NCBI GenBank assembly: GCA_944391075.1
Contig: CALXSG010000012.1
Span: forward strand, 1-32,459
From: an uncultured Rickettsiales bacterium
Lineage (GTDB): Bacteria > Pseudomonadota > Alphaproteobacteria > Rickettsiales > UBA1997
Length of the DNA stretch: 32,459 nucleotides
Direction: 5' to 3'
The notes under the pieces: model-generated
What the model saw: the letters and a program-made list of their open reading frames with translations, nothing else
Told to the model about the DNA's origin: nothing
The model's database searches: none
Translations under genes and position numbers: made by a program
Part shown: one piece after another, positions 1 to 6,670 of the stretch
Layout of the letters: each line of letters begins with the position of its first letter
Numbering within the stretch: position 1 is the stretch's first letter

Positions 1-47
1 TGGTTTAATTAAAAACTAAAAACATAAATAAATAAAACTAATAAAAC

Positions 48-77
48 TAATAAATGGGTCTAACGACCCATTTATTA
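48..77. terminator. Inverted repeat, probable bidirectional terminator
   Basis: A 13-bp perfect stem (48-60 with 65-77) closes a TAAC loop, with a GGGTC/GACCC core. The minus-strand continuation (bases 47 down to 1) is T-rich and the plus-strand continuation is AT-rich. It most likely ends a gene lying left of the window or one now decayed nearby. The gene it serves cannot be seen. Confidence 0.6.
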
Positions 78-127
78 AATTAAGTATTACTACAAATATT
101 TGTTTAGTTCTTAAAAATTATATATTA

Positions 128-282
128 GAAAAGTCAATACTCGAAGAAATATACAAAAATTAGAAAAATATAAATAGAAATAAATTAGCAAAACAAGGAG
201 AAAAATATAAAATAAAGAAAAATTTCAAGATAAACAAGACTTATTAGAATACAATTTTATAAATAGAACAATGAACATTTAA
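128..282 (+). pseudogene. Decayed coding fragment with frameshift
   Basis: Two overlapping frames read like one broken gene. The first, from 128, is protein-like (EKSILEEIYKN), hits a stop at 161, continues as NRNKLAKQGEKYK and then loses sense near 209. The next frame (211-282) carries on as EKFQDKQDLLEYNFINRTMNI and then a stop. No start codon or ribosome binding site is visible. The charged, Lys/Glu-rich composition resembles real coding sequence of this genome. The family is not recognised, and chance open frames in AT-rich DNA remain possible. Confidence 0.3.
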
Positions 283-687
283 ATTATCTGTAATTTTAGT
301 AACCTAAATATTAAAATATATTAATATACGACAAATAAATGCCAAGAAAAATAATACACAACTGTATCAAAAATATATTTTCTGATATACTAATTATAAA
401 GTTTGAACAAAATATTATAGATAATAAATATTAATTATTTTTAATGATTTATATTAGTAAAAACAATATAGCTTTAAAAAATATCTATTGTTATATTTTT
501 ATCATTTATTATAGTTAATTATCAAAAATATAAATATAAAATTATAAAATTGCAGAAGTTATTATAAAAATCAAATAAGAAAAAATAATTTAAAATTAAA
601 AATAATTGTTATCAATTCAAGAATTTTACATTATTATTTCATATAATATTGAGAAATATAATTTTTTAAAATATTGGTATTTATTAA
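283..687. other. Gene-free AT-rich stretch
   Basis: No gene, RNA or clear repeat could be supported here. A 31-codon ATG frame at 339-434 has no ribosome binding site and no recognisable protein. Together with the broken fragments on both sides, the stretch looks like a degraded gene region rather than a regulatory region. Confidence 0.5.
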
Positions 688-798
688 GACTATTTTTATA
701 ATTTAGATATTAAAATTGTAAAAAAGAAAAATGTTTCCATTAATTTAACAGATAAACAATTAGAAAAATTAAATGAATTTCTTGATAGTTTAATGTAA
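688..798 (+). pseudogene. C-terminal remnant of a small helical protein
   Basis: An open frame between stops at 685 and 796 has no ATG, GTG or TTG start. It ends in a convincing protein-like segment, VSINLTDKQLEKLNEFLDSL. The pattern of a short strand followed by an amphipathic helix is reminiscent of small DNA-binding or antitoxin proteins, but it is too short to assign. It is most simply the 3' end of a decayed gene. Confidence 0.3.
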
Positions 799-833
799 AA
801 TTAATACTATATAAATACCATTTTATAAATATA

Positions 834-863
834 AAAAATACCCACTAAAAAGCGGGTATTTTT
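834..863 (-). terminator. Rho-independent terminator of the acyl-CoA synthetase gene
   Basis: The stem AAAAATACCC / GGGTATTTTT (834-843 with 854-863) has a 10-base loop. On the minus strand it runs into a T-rich tail, 20 bases beyond the stop codon of the gene at 884. Confidence 0.75.
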
Positions 864-883
864 CATTATCAATTATTATTATG

Positions 884-2965
884 TTATTTCAATAACATTT
901 TAAAATCAACAACAACTGCTCTGTCTTTTGTAATTAAGGCAGGGTTAGCATCAATTGCTGTGATTTCCGGAATTTCAAGAACAACTTGTTGAATTTTAGC
1001 AAGCGTGTCAGCTAATGGTTTTACAGCTTTAGCCTCTTCACCTCTAACACCATTTAAAATAATACCAACTTTTGTTTCTTTAATCATTTCATCAAAGTCA
1101 TTAGCAGGTAAAATTCTTAATGTTGTATCTTTCATGATTTCGGTATAAATACCACCTGTTCCGAATACCATAACTCTACCGAAATTTTTATCAGAATTTA
1201 CACCAATAATTGTTTCAGTAGCTTTTGTAATCATTTCTTGAATAAGAATACTTGCACCTTTTAAATTGAATTTATTAATAGATGCATATAAACCTTCCCA
1301 ACCTTCGTTGAATTTAGCTTCATCATCAACATTTAAGTAAATACCTTTCATTTCTGTTTTATGTAAAGCATCAGGAGCTGATAACTTTAATACAACAGGT
1401 TTTGGGAATAATTTTTTACAGAATTCAAGAGCTTGTGCTTTATCTGTAAAGTTGCCGGATTTAGGATAATCAATACCATAATGATCCATAATCATATTAA
1501 CAACATTTTGTGGTAATGATGCTAAACCTTCTGCTTTTGCATCTTGAACAGCTTTTTTGATATCAGCTGGAACTTCTTTTGTTTTAACTTCAACAGTATT
1601 TAAGGTCTTGAATTTCATTTGAGCTTTTAATAAACCGAGTAATGTTGTAGCATCTGTTGGATATTCAAAATTAACTATATGATTAGCATTAAGAATATCA
1701 ACACCTGGTTGAACTCTCTTTCCACCAATGAAAGCTGCAAAAATATTTACATTTGGGAATTGTGGATATAATTTTACAATAGCTTCTGCTGTACCTTTTG
1801 CATCTGTTCCCATTTGAGGTGTTAAAAGAACTAAAATGTTTTTATATTCTCCACTTTCACAAAGAATTTTTAAAGCATTTTCGTATCTATCAGCTTTTGC
1901 ATCACCAATAACATCAACAGGGTTACCAAAAGCAGCTTCTGCTGGTAATACTTCTTTTAATTTTGCAATAGTTTCTTCGCTTGGTTTAGCTTGATCTAAG
2001 CCATTTTCTTCACATAAATCACTAGTTAAAACACCAACACCACCTGCGTTTGTTAAAACAGCAATTTGTCCATCAAAATCATGATGATGTGCATATTGTA
2101 AAATTTCTAATAAACCAAATAATTCTCTTGTGTTGTGGGCTTGAATTGCACCTGATCTTTCAATAGCAATTTCTAAAACTCTGTAATTAGGAGCTAAACT
2201 TCCTGTGTGTGATAAAGAAGCAGCTTGTGCTTTCTTTGATTTTCCAGGTTCCATAATAACACAAGGTTTTGTTTTTGAAACTTCTTTTAAAACCTTTAAG
2301 AACTCTTTACCATTTTTTAAACTTTCAAGATAGAAAACGAAAGCTGTTGTATTTGGATCATCTTTTAAAGCATCAAGTAATTTATCTTCACCCATAACAG
2401 CTTTATTACCAATTGAAATAAAGTTTGAAAAACCAATACCTTTCTTTTCAGCCCAATCCAACATAGCTGAACAATAAGCACCAGATTGTGAAATAAATGT
2501 AACATTTCCTTTTGCAGGGAAACCATCAGCAAATGATGCATTTAAATTATTAAATGTAGAAATATGACCTAAACAGTTAGGACCTAATAAATTAATACCA
2601 TTATCAATACATTTTTTAGCAATTTCTGCTTCTAATTCTTTATTTCCTGTTTCAGCAAAACCAGCTGTAATAATACTAATATTTTTAGCTTTATTAGCAA
2701 TACAATCATCAACAGTTGCTGAACAAAATTTTGCAGGAACAACTAATACGACTAAATCAACAGGTTCTTCAATATCTTTAACACTAGCATAGCAAGTTTC
2801 ACCATATAAAACTTGTCCAGCACTTTTTGGGTTAACAGGATATAATTTTCCTTTAAAACCTGCATCTTGTAAATTTTTAAAAACTAATGCTCCTAATTTT
2901 GCAGGATTTTCGGAAACTCCGACAACTGCTACTGACTTTGGAGCAAAAAACGATTCTAAACTCAT
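884..2965 (-). CDS. ADP-forming acyl/acetyl-CoA synthetase (fused alpha-beta type)
   Basis: This is a cytoplasmic enzyme interconverting acyl-CoA + ADP + Pi and acid + CoA + ATP. It allows ATP to be made from acetyl-CoA in fermentation, or acetate and other acids to be activated. The order is an N-terminal CoA-binding Rossmann domain (about residues 5-130, SVAVVGVSENPAKLG), flavodoxin-like succinyl-CoA-ligase domains (about 150-450) and a C-terminal ATP-grasp domain (about 475-690, PVVLKLSAPDALHKTEMKG). The phosphorylated His lies in SLSHTGSLA near residue 253. There is no GNAT domain, so it is not the Pat-type lysine acetyltransferase fusion. A GTG nine bases upstream (2974) is in frame, but the ATG at 2965 is preferred: 693 residues with a weak AAGTGG behind it. 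The gene stands alone, with its own promoter and terminator. Exact substrate is not determined. Confidence 0.9.
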   Translation of the reverse strand: MSLESFFAPKSVAVVGVSENPAKLGALVFKNLQDAGFKGKLYPVNPKSAGQVLYGETCYASVKDIEEPVDLVVLVVPAKFCSATVDDCIANKAKNISIITAGFAETGNKELEAEIAKKCIDNGINLLGPNCLGHISTFNNLNASFADGFPAKGNVTFISQSGAYCSAMLDWAEKKGIGFSNFISIGNKAVMGEDKLLDALKDDPNTTAFVFYLESLKNGKEFLKVLKEVSKTKPCVIMEPGKSKKAQAASLSHTGSLAPNYRVLEIAIERSGAIQAHNTRELFGLLEILQYAHHHDFDGQIAVLTNAGGVGVLTSDLCEENGLDQAKPSEETIAKLKEVLPAEAAFGNPVDVIGDAKADRYENALKILCESGEYKNILVLLTPQMGTDAKGTAEAIVKLYPQFPNVNIFAAFIGGKRVQPGVDILNANHIVNFEYPTDATTLLGLLKAQMKFKTLNTVEVKTKEVPADIKKAVQDAKAEGLASLPQNVVNMIMDHYGIDYPKSGNFTDKAQALEFCKKLFPKPVVLKLSAPDALHKTEMKGIYLNVDDEAKFNEGWEGLYASINKFNLKGASILIQEMITKATETIIGVNSDKNFGRVMVFGTGGIYTEIMKDTTLRILPANDFDEMIKETKVGIILNGVRGEEAKAVKPLADTLAKIQQVVLEIPEITAIDANPALITKDRAVVVDFKMLLK

Positions 2966-3033
2966 TTTTACCACTTTTTGTTATTATTTAATACTAAAAG
3001 ATATTATATATTACATATAACATTTATACAAAT

Positions 3034-3062
3034 AAAATATAACTACATAATATTATTGTCAA
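3034..3062 (-). promoter_or_regulatory. Promoter of the acyl-CoA synthetase gene
   Basis: A perfect -35 TTGACA (3057-3062) is followed after 17 bases by TATTTT (3034-3039); an alternative TATATT lies at 15-base spacing. The -35 sits in an extended TTTCTTGACA context seen at other promoters here. Confidence 0.6.
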
Positions 3063-3126
3063 GAAATGTTTTAAAAAATTATAAATATTATAAAAATATA
3101 TAAAAAAATGAATATAATGCAAAAAA

Positions 3127-3150
3127 AGTCCTACAATATTTTGTAGGACT
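3127..3150 (-). terminator. Strong terminator after rpsG
   Basis: A 10-bp perfect stem (3127-3136 with 3141-3150, AGTCCTACAA) with a 4-base loop is followed on the minus strand by seven T residues. It lies 25 bases past the rpsG stop and closes the rpsL-rpsG transcript. Confidence 0.9.
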
Positions 3151-3175
3151 GAAAATATTTCTTTTATAAGAAGTA

Positions 3176-3643
3176 TTACCAACTGTAATGTGAGAAAGCT
3201 TTGTTTGCTTCTGCCATTTTAAATACTTCTTCTTTCTTTTTGTAAGCCCAACCTGTGTTGTTTAATACATCGTTTAAAGCTTTGTAAATTTTTTCTGCTA
3301 AACTTTTACCAGATTGTTTTCTAATTGAGGTTGTTAACCATTTCAAAGCTAAAGCAATACCTCTTCTTTCTTTAACTTCTGTAGGAATTTGATATGTAGA
3401 ACCACCAATTCTTCTAGCTCTAACTTCCACTGTTGGAGTTAATTTTTCAATAACTTCGTCAAATACCTCTAATGGATCTTTTTTCATTTTTTCTTGTACC
3501 ATATCAAAAGCGCCATAAACAGCTTTTTCAATAATAGCCTTTTTTCCGTCAAGCATAATTGAGTTGATTAATCTAGTAACCATAACACTATTATATTTTG
3601 CATCAGGAATTATTTCTCTAACTGGAGATCTTCTTCTTCTCAT
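3176..3643 (-). CDS. rpsG: 30S ribosomal protein S7
   Basis: S7 is a primary 16S rRNA binding protein that nucleates the 30S head and lines the E site. The 155-residue length is normal for bacteria. The N-terminal MRRRRSPVREIIPD, the middle VEVRARRIGGSTYQIPTEV and the C-terminal FSHYSW are hallmark S7 segments. A good GAGGA ribosome binding site precedes the ATG. It lies 21 bases after rpsL in the classic str order. A strong terminator follows directly, so fusA and tuf are not in this transcript. In other bacteria S7 represses its own operon. Confidence 0.98.
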   Translation of the reverse strand: MRRRRSPVREIIPDAKYNSVMVTRLINSIMLDGKKAIIEKAVYGAFDMVQEKMKKDPLEVFDEVIEKLTPTVEVRARRIGGSTYQIPTEVKERRGIALALKWLTTSIRKQSGKSLAEKIYKALNDVLNNTGWAYKKKEEVFKMAEANKAFSHYSW

Positions 3644-3664
3644 TTCTTATCCTCAAATTATTTA

Positions 3665-4036
3665 TTATTTAGCCTTTTTAGTACCGTATTTAGATCTTCT
3701 AACTTTTCTGTCTTTAATACCTTGTGTATCTAAAACACCTCTAATGATATGGTATCTAACACCCGGCAAGTCAGGAACCCTTCCACCTCTTAACATAACA
3801 ACACTATGTTCTTGTAAGTTGTGACCTTCACCAGGAATATAAGCAATAACTTCAAAACCATTTGTTAATTTAACTCTGGCTACCTTTCTCAAAGCTGAGT
3901 TAGGTTTTTTAGGGGTTGTTGTATAAACTCTGACACAAACACCTCTAACTTGAGGACAGCCCTTCATAGCAGGAGCTTTACTCTTCACTTTTTTATCTGT
4001 TCTTGGTTTTCTAACCAATTGATTAATTGTTGACAT
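3665..4036 (-). CDS. rpsL: 30S ribosomal protein S12
   Basis: S12 sits at the decoding centre and controls accuracy. Its 123 residues align without gaps to the usual bacterial S12 numbering: [13 protein letters not shown] keeps Lys43 and Lys44, and Asp89, the residue methylthiolated by RimO in E. coli, is present in [12 protein letters not shown]. Position 88, nearly always Lys, is Pro here (codon CCT). Changes at Lys88 give streptomycin resistance in several bacteria. An AAGGAAAAG ribosome binding site precedes the ATG. It is the first gene of the rpsL-rpsG operon, behind a structured leader. Confidence 0.98.
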   Translation of the reverse strand: MSTINQLVRKPRTDKKVKSKAPAMKGCPQVRGVCVRVYTTTPKKPNSALRKVARVKLTNGFEVIAYIPGEGHNLQEHSVVMLRGGRVPDLPGVRYHIIRGVLDTQGIKDRKVRRSKYGTKKAK

Positions 4037-4049
4037 TTCTTTTCCTTTA

Positions 4050-4108
4050 CTGATTAAATATCAAATTATTAATAAAAATTAAAGATTTCGCAACTCATCT
4101 TTAATCAG
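4050..4108 (-). promoter_or_regulatory. rpsL leader with two competing hairpins
   Basis: In the untranslated leader of rpsL, a local 8-bp hairpin (4079-4086 with 4097-4104) followed by a T-rich run could act as a terminator-like element. A longer-range 9-bp pairing (4050-4058 with 4100-4108, CTGATTAAA/TTTAATCAG) uses part of the same sequence and ends just before the ribosome binding site. The two cannot form together, as expected for a feedback or attenuation switch. It matches no leader family I recognise. Confidence 0.4.
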
Positions 4109-4132
4109 CACATAATAAGTTCGGATACATAT

Positions 4133-4160
4133 TTTTTACCATCCTATAAATAAAAGTCAA
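4133..4160 (-). promoter_or_regulatory. Promoter of rpsL-rpsG
   Basis: TTGACT (4155-4160), a 16-base spacer and TAAAAA (4133-4138), with a TG one base before the -10 (extended -10 form). It would give a leader of about 90 bases. Confidence 0.55.
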
Positions 4161-4283
4161 GCTTTTTATGTGGTATACTTTTAATAAATTTTATATAAAT
4201 AAATAATTTTTTATATTTATTCTTTAAAAATAGAAAAATATAATTTATTATTTGTTTTTTTAAAAAAATTTGATATAAAAATA

Positions 4284-4302
4284 GCGCTAAAAAAATTAGC
4301 GC
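4284..4302 (-). terminator. Terminator of the yebC-family gene
   Basis: The stem GCGCTAA/TTAGCGC (4284-4290 with 4296-4302) has a 5-base loop. It is followed on the minus strand by TATTTTTATA, 20 bases beyond the stop codon at 4322. Confidence 0.75.
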
Positions 4303-4321
4303 CTAAAAATAATATATAAAA

Positions 4322-5071
4322 TTATTCTAATTTTTCCGCAATTTCATCTGTTGTTTCAAAATTACTATATACATTTTGTACATCGTCATTGTCTTCTAAT
4401 GCATCTAATAATTTTTTGATTTTTTCAGCTTTTTCTAAATCATCAATAACAACAGGATCTTTTGCAACCCATTTTAAACTAGCTTCTTTTGGTTCGCCAA
4501 ATTTTTCCATTAAAGCATCTCTAACTTTAATAAAGTCTTCCACAGAAGTTGTAATTTCATGCCAATCTTCAGAACTTTCAACATTTTCGGCACCAGCATC
4601 AATAGCTGCTTCTAACATTTCATCTTCTTTGATTGTAGAACCATCATAACCAATAACACCAAGTTTATCAAACATAAAGCTTAAACTTCCTGTTTCCCCT
4701 AAATTTCCACCAAATTTTGTAAATGTAGCACGAATACTTGATGCTGTTCTGTTTTTGTTATCTGTTAAAGCTTCAGCAATTATGGCAATACCATTAGGGC
4801 CATAACCTTCATATCTCATTTCTGACCAATTTTCACCAGCACCACTTGCACTAGCTTTTTTAATAGCATTTTCAATATTTACTTTTGGCATACTTGCAGC
4901 TTTTGCAGCAATAACCGCACTTCTTAATCTAGGGTTGAAATCTGGGTTTGGATCACCTAATTTTGCTGCTACTGTAATTTCTTTTAATAACTTTGTAAAA
5001 TTCTTAGCTCTTTTTGCATCTGTAATAGCTTTTTGATGCTTTGTTGTAGCCCATTTTGAATGTCCTGACAT
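4322..5071 (-). CDS. YebC/PmpR-family transcription or translation factor
   Basis: The protein starts with the family signature MSGHSKWATTKHQKAITDAKR and has the usual length of about 250 residues. The GYGPNGIAIIAEALTDNKNR segment and the acidic C-terminal half fit the three-domain YebC fold. Members were described as DNA-binding regulators (PmpR, YebC). More recent work links some to relief of ribosome stalling at proline stretches. Which activity applies here cannot be told from sequence. It is a single gene with its own promoter and terminator, divergent from pflA. Next to ruvC in many proteobacteria, it is not so here. Confidence 0.93.
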   Translation of the reverse strand: MSGHSKWATTKHQKAITDAKRAKNFTKLLKEITVAAKLGDPNPDFNPRLRSAVIAAKAASMPKVNIENAIKKASASGAGENWSEMRYEGYGPNGIAIIAEALTDNKNRTASSIRATFTKFGGNLGETGSLSFMFDKLGVIGYDGSTIKEDEMLEAAIDAGAENVESSEDWHEITTSVEDFIKVRDALMEKFGEPKEASLKWVAKDPVVIDDLEKAEKIKKLLDALEDNDDVQNVYSNFETTDEIAEKLE

Positions 5072-5107
5072 ATTTAAATATAAAAATTAATAATTATTAA
5101 TGGCTTT

Positions 5108-5135
5108 ATATTAGGACGTTTTTTTTAATTTTCAA
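5108..5135 (-). promoter_or_regulatory. Promoter of the yebC-family gene
   Basis: TTGAAA (5130-5135), a 16-base spacer, then TAATAT (5108-5113), about 35 bases ahead of the ATG at 5071. Confidence 0.5.
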
Positions 5136-5154
5136 TTCAAAAATAATACTTTTA

Positions 5155-5183
5155 TTGATTTTTATTTTTTTATGTTGTATAAA
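5155..5183 (+). promoter_or_regulatory. Promoter of pflA
   Basis: TTGATT (5155-5160), a 17-base spacer and TATAAA (5178-5183), with TG just before the -10. The in-frame TTG at 5155 that would lengthen the pflA frame is the -35 box, which supports translation starting at the ATG at 5206. Confidence 0.65.
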
Positions 5184-5205
5184 AAAAGAAAAAATTATAA
5201 AAAAT

Positions 5206-5940
5206 ATGACAATTGGCTATATAAATACTATTGAAACTTTTGGAACAGTTGACGGTCCCGGCGTTAGGTATGTACTATTTCTACAAGGTTGTGGTTTACA
5301 ATGCAAATATTGCCATAACAGAGATACTTGGGACGCAAAAGCATATAAAATTTCAAAAACTCATGAAGAAGTCTATGAAGACATTAAAAAATATTATAAT
5401 TTTATAAAAAAAGGCGGTGTTACAATAAGTGGTGGTGAACCATTATTACAAACAGAATTTTGTATAGATTTATTTAAGTTATTAAAACAAGATAATATAC
5501 ACACAGCCTTAGATTCAGCGGGCGTTATTTTAAACGATAAAGTTAAAGAATTATTACATTACACAGATTTAGTTTTATTAGATATTAAATCAATTAATCC
5601 GGTAAGGTATAAAGATTTAACTGGCGGAAATTTAGATGATACTTTAAAGTTCTTAAATTATTTAAAAAGTATAAATAAAAAAGTATGGATTAGACATGTA
5701 ATAGTTCCTACAATTACAGATAATGATGCAGAATTAGAACAATTAGCTAAATTTTTAGTGGATTATAAAGATATAATTGATAAAATTGAATTATTACCTT
5801 ATCATACAATGGGCATTGTTAAATGGGAAAAATTAGGTAAAGAATATCCATTAAAAGATTTAAAGGCACTTTCAAAAGAAAGATTACTAAATGCAAAAAA
5901 TATTTTTTATAAATATTTTGATAAAAAATATATTCAATAA
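5206..5940 (+). CDS. pflA: Pyruvate formate-lyase activating enzyme (radical SAM)
   Basis: This radical-SAM enzyme makes the glycyl radical in pyruvate formate-lyase, the anaerobic route from pyruvate to acetyl-CoA and formate. The CX3CX2C cluster is in GCGLQCKYCHNRDTW near residue 30, preceded by the family segment TVDGPGVRYVLFLQGC. The SAM-binding GGVTISGGEPLLQ follows, and WIRHVIVPTITD and IELLPYHTMG are typical of PflA. The 244-residue length is normal when counted from the ATG at 5206. An upstream TTG in the same frame falls in the promoter. The lyase gene pflB is not in this window. A related glycyl-radical activase is the main alternative. Confidence 0.92.
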   Translation: MTIGYINTIETFGTVDGPGVRYVLFLQGCGLQCKYCHNRDTWDAKAYKISKTHEEVYEDIKKYYNFIKKGGVTISGGEPLLQTEFCIDLFKLLKQDNIHTALDSAGVILNDKVKELLHYTDLVLLDIKSINPVRYKDLTGGNLDDTLKFLNYLKSINKKVWIRHVIVPTITDNDAELEQLAKFLVDYKDIIDKIELLPYHTMGIVKWEKLGKEYPLKDLKALSKERLLNAKNIFYKYFDKKYIQ

Positions 5941-5945
5941 AAAAA

Positions 5946-6659
5946 TTAAATATTTGATATAATATTATCTCTTAAAATTAATAATATTTTAGATTTATTA
6001 ATTAAATTATTTTCGACTAAATATTTTTTTAAAAAATAATCTATTATATCAAAACATTCTATTATATTTTCTTTTGAAAAGTCATCATTTTTAAATATTT
6101 TTGGAAATAAAAATAATTTTTCTTTATACGGTTCTCCCTTTGATTTTGAAACAGCCAAACCTGTTTTTGGAGATATGTAAAATAATTCTTCAAATGGACA
6201 TAAATTATCAAAAATAATACCACTACCAATTATATTTAAAATAGTATTTTCAAAAATTAAATATTCTTTTATTATTTGTTTTTTTTCTGTATTTTGCGAC
6301 ATAAAATTTAATATATTTTCTATCACAAAAAATAAATTATTTTCTAAATATCTTTCATATAAAAGATTATTAATTAAAGAGGTCATATTGTCCATAATAG
6401 ATAAATAAAATTTATCATTAACTAAAATAGACAAATAGGATTTTATTATTTCAATTTTTAGAGTGCCTAATTGATTAATATTTTTTGCTGACCATGTAAA
6501 TTTAACTAAATTTCCTATTTGATAATCCAATTTATTTTTCTTAGTGTGGTTAACATAACCAGAAATTAAACCATTTTCCTTACTTAATACTTTAATTAAT
6601 AAAGAATTTTCCCCATATTGTTTTGTAAATACTATAAAACCAGAATCTTCAATTTTCAT
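5946..6659 (-). CDS. recO: DNA repair protein RecO
   Basis: RecO works with RecR (and RecF) to load RecA onto SSB-coated single-stranded DNA and to anneal strands. The N-terminal OB-fold starts MKIEDSGFIVFTKQYGENSLLIKVLSKENGLISGYV, matching the family pattern. The C-terminal helical region has PKTGLAVSKSKGEPY in the place of the usual SPKSGRAVS-like motif. Zinc cysteines found in some RecO proteins are absent. The 237-residue length fits. It lies 11 bases after mrdA and ends 5 bases from pflA, to which it is convergent. Confidence 0.85.
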   Translation of the reverse strand: MKIEDSGFIVFTKQYGENSLLIKVLSKENGLISGYVNHTKKNKLDYQIGNLVKFTWSAKNINQLGTLKIEIIKSYLSILVNDKFYLSIMDNMTSLINNLLYERYLENNLFFVIENILNFMSQNTEKKQIIKEYLIFENTILNIIGSGIIFDNLCPFEELFYISPKTGLAVSKSKGEPYKEKLFLFPKIFKNDDFSKENIIECFDIIDYFLKKYLVENNLINKSKILLILRDNIISNI

Positions 6660-6670
6660 CTTATTTTCTT

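Noticed and set aside
339..434. 31-codon ATG frame in the left gene-free region
   Set aside because: There is no ribosome binding site and no recognisable sequence; such lengths are expected by chance in AT-rich DNA.
3564..3824. Open frame on the plus strand over rpsG/rpsL
   Set aside because: It is antisense to two well-conserved ribosomal protein genes and looks like no protein.
5155..5205. TTG start that would add 17 residues to PflA
   Set aside because: The TTG is the -35 box of a good promoter, and the family start is at the ATG at 5206.
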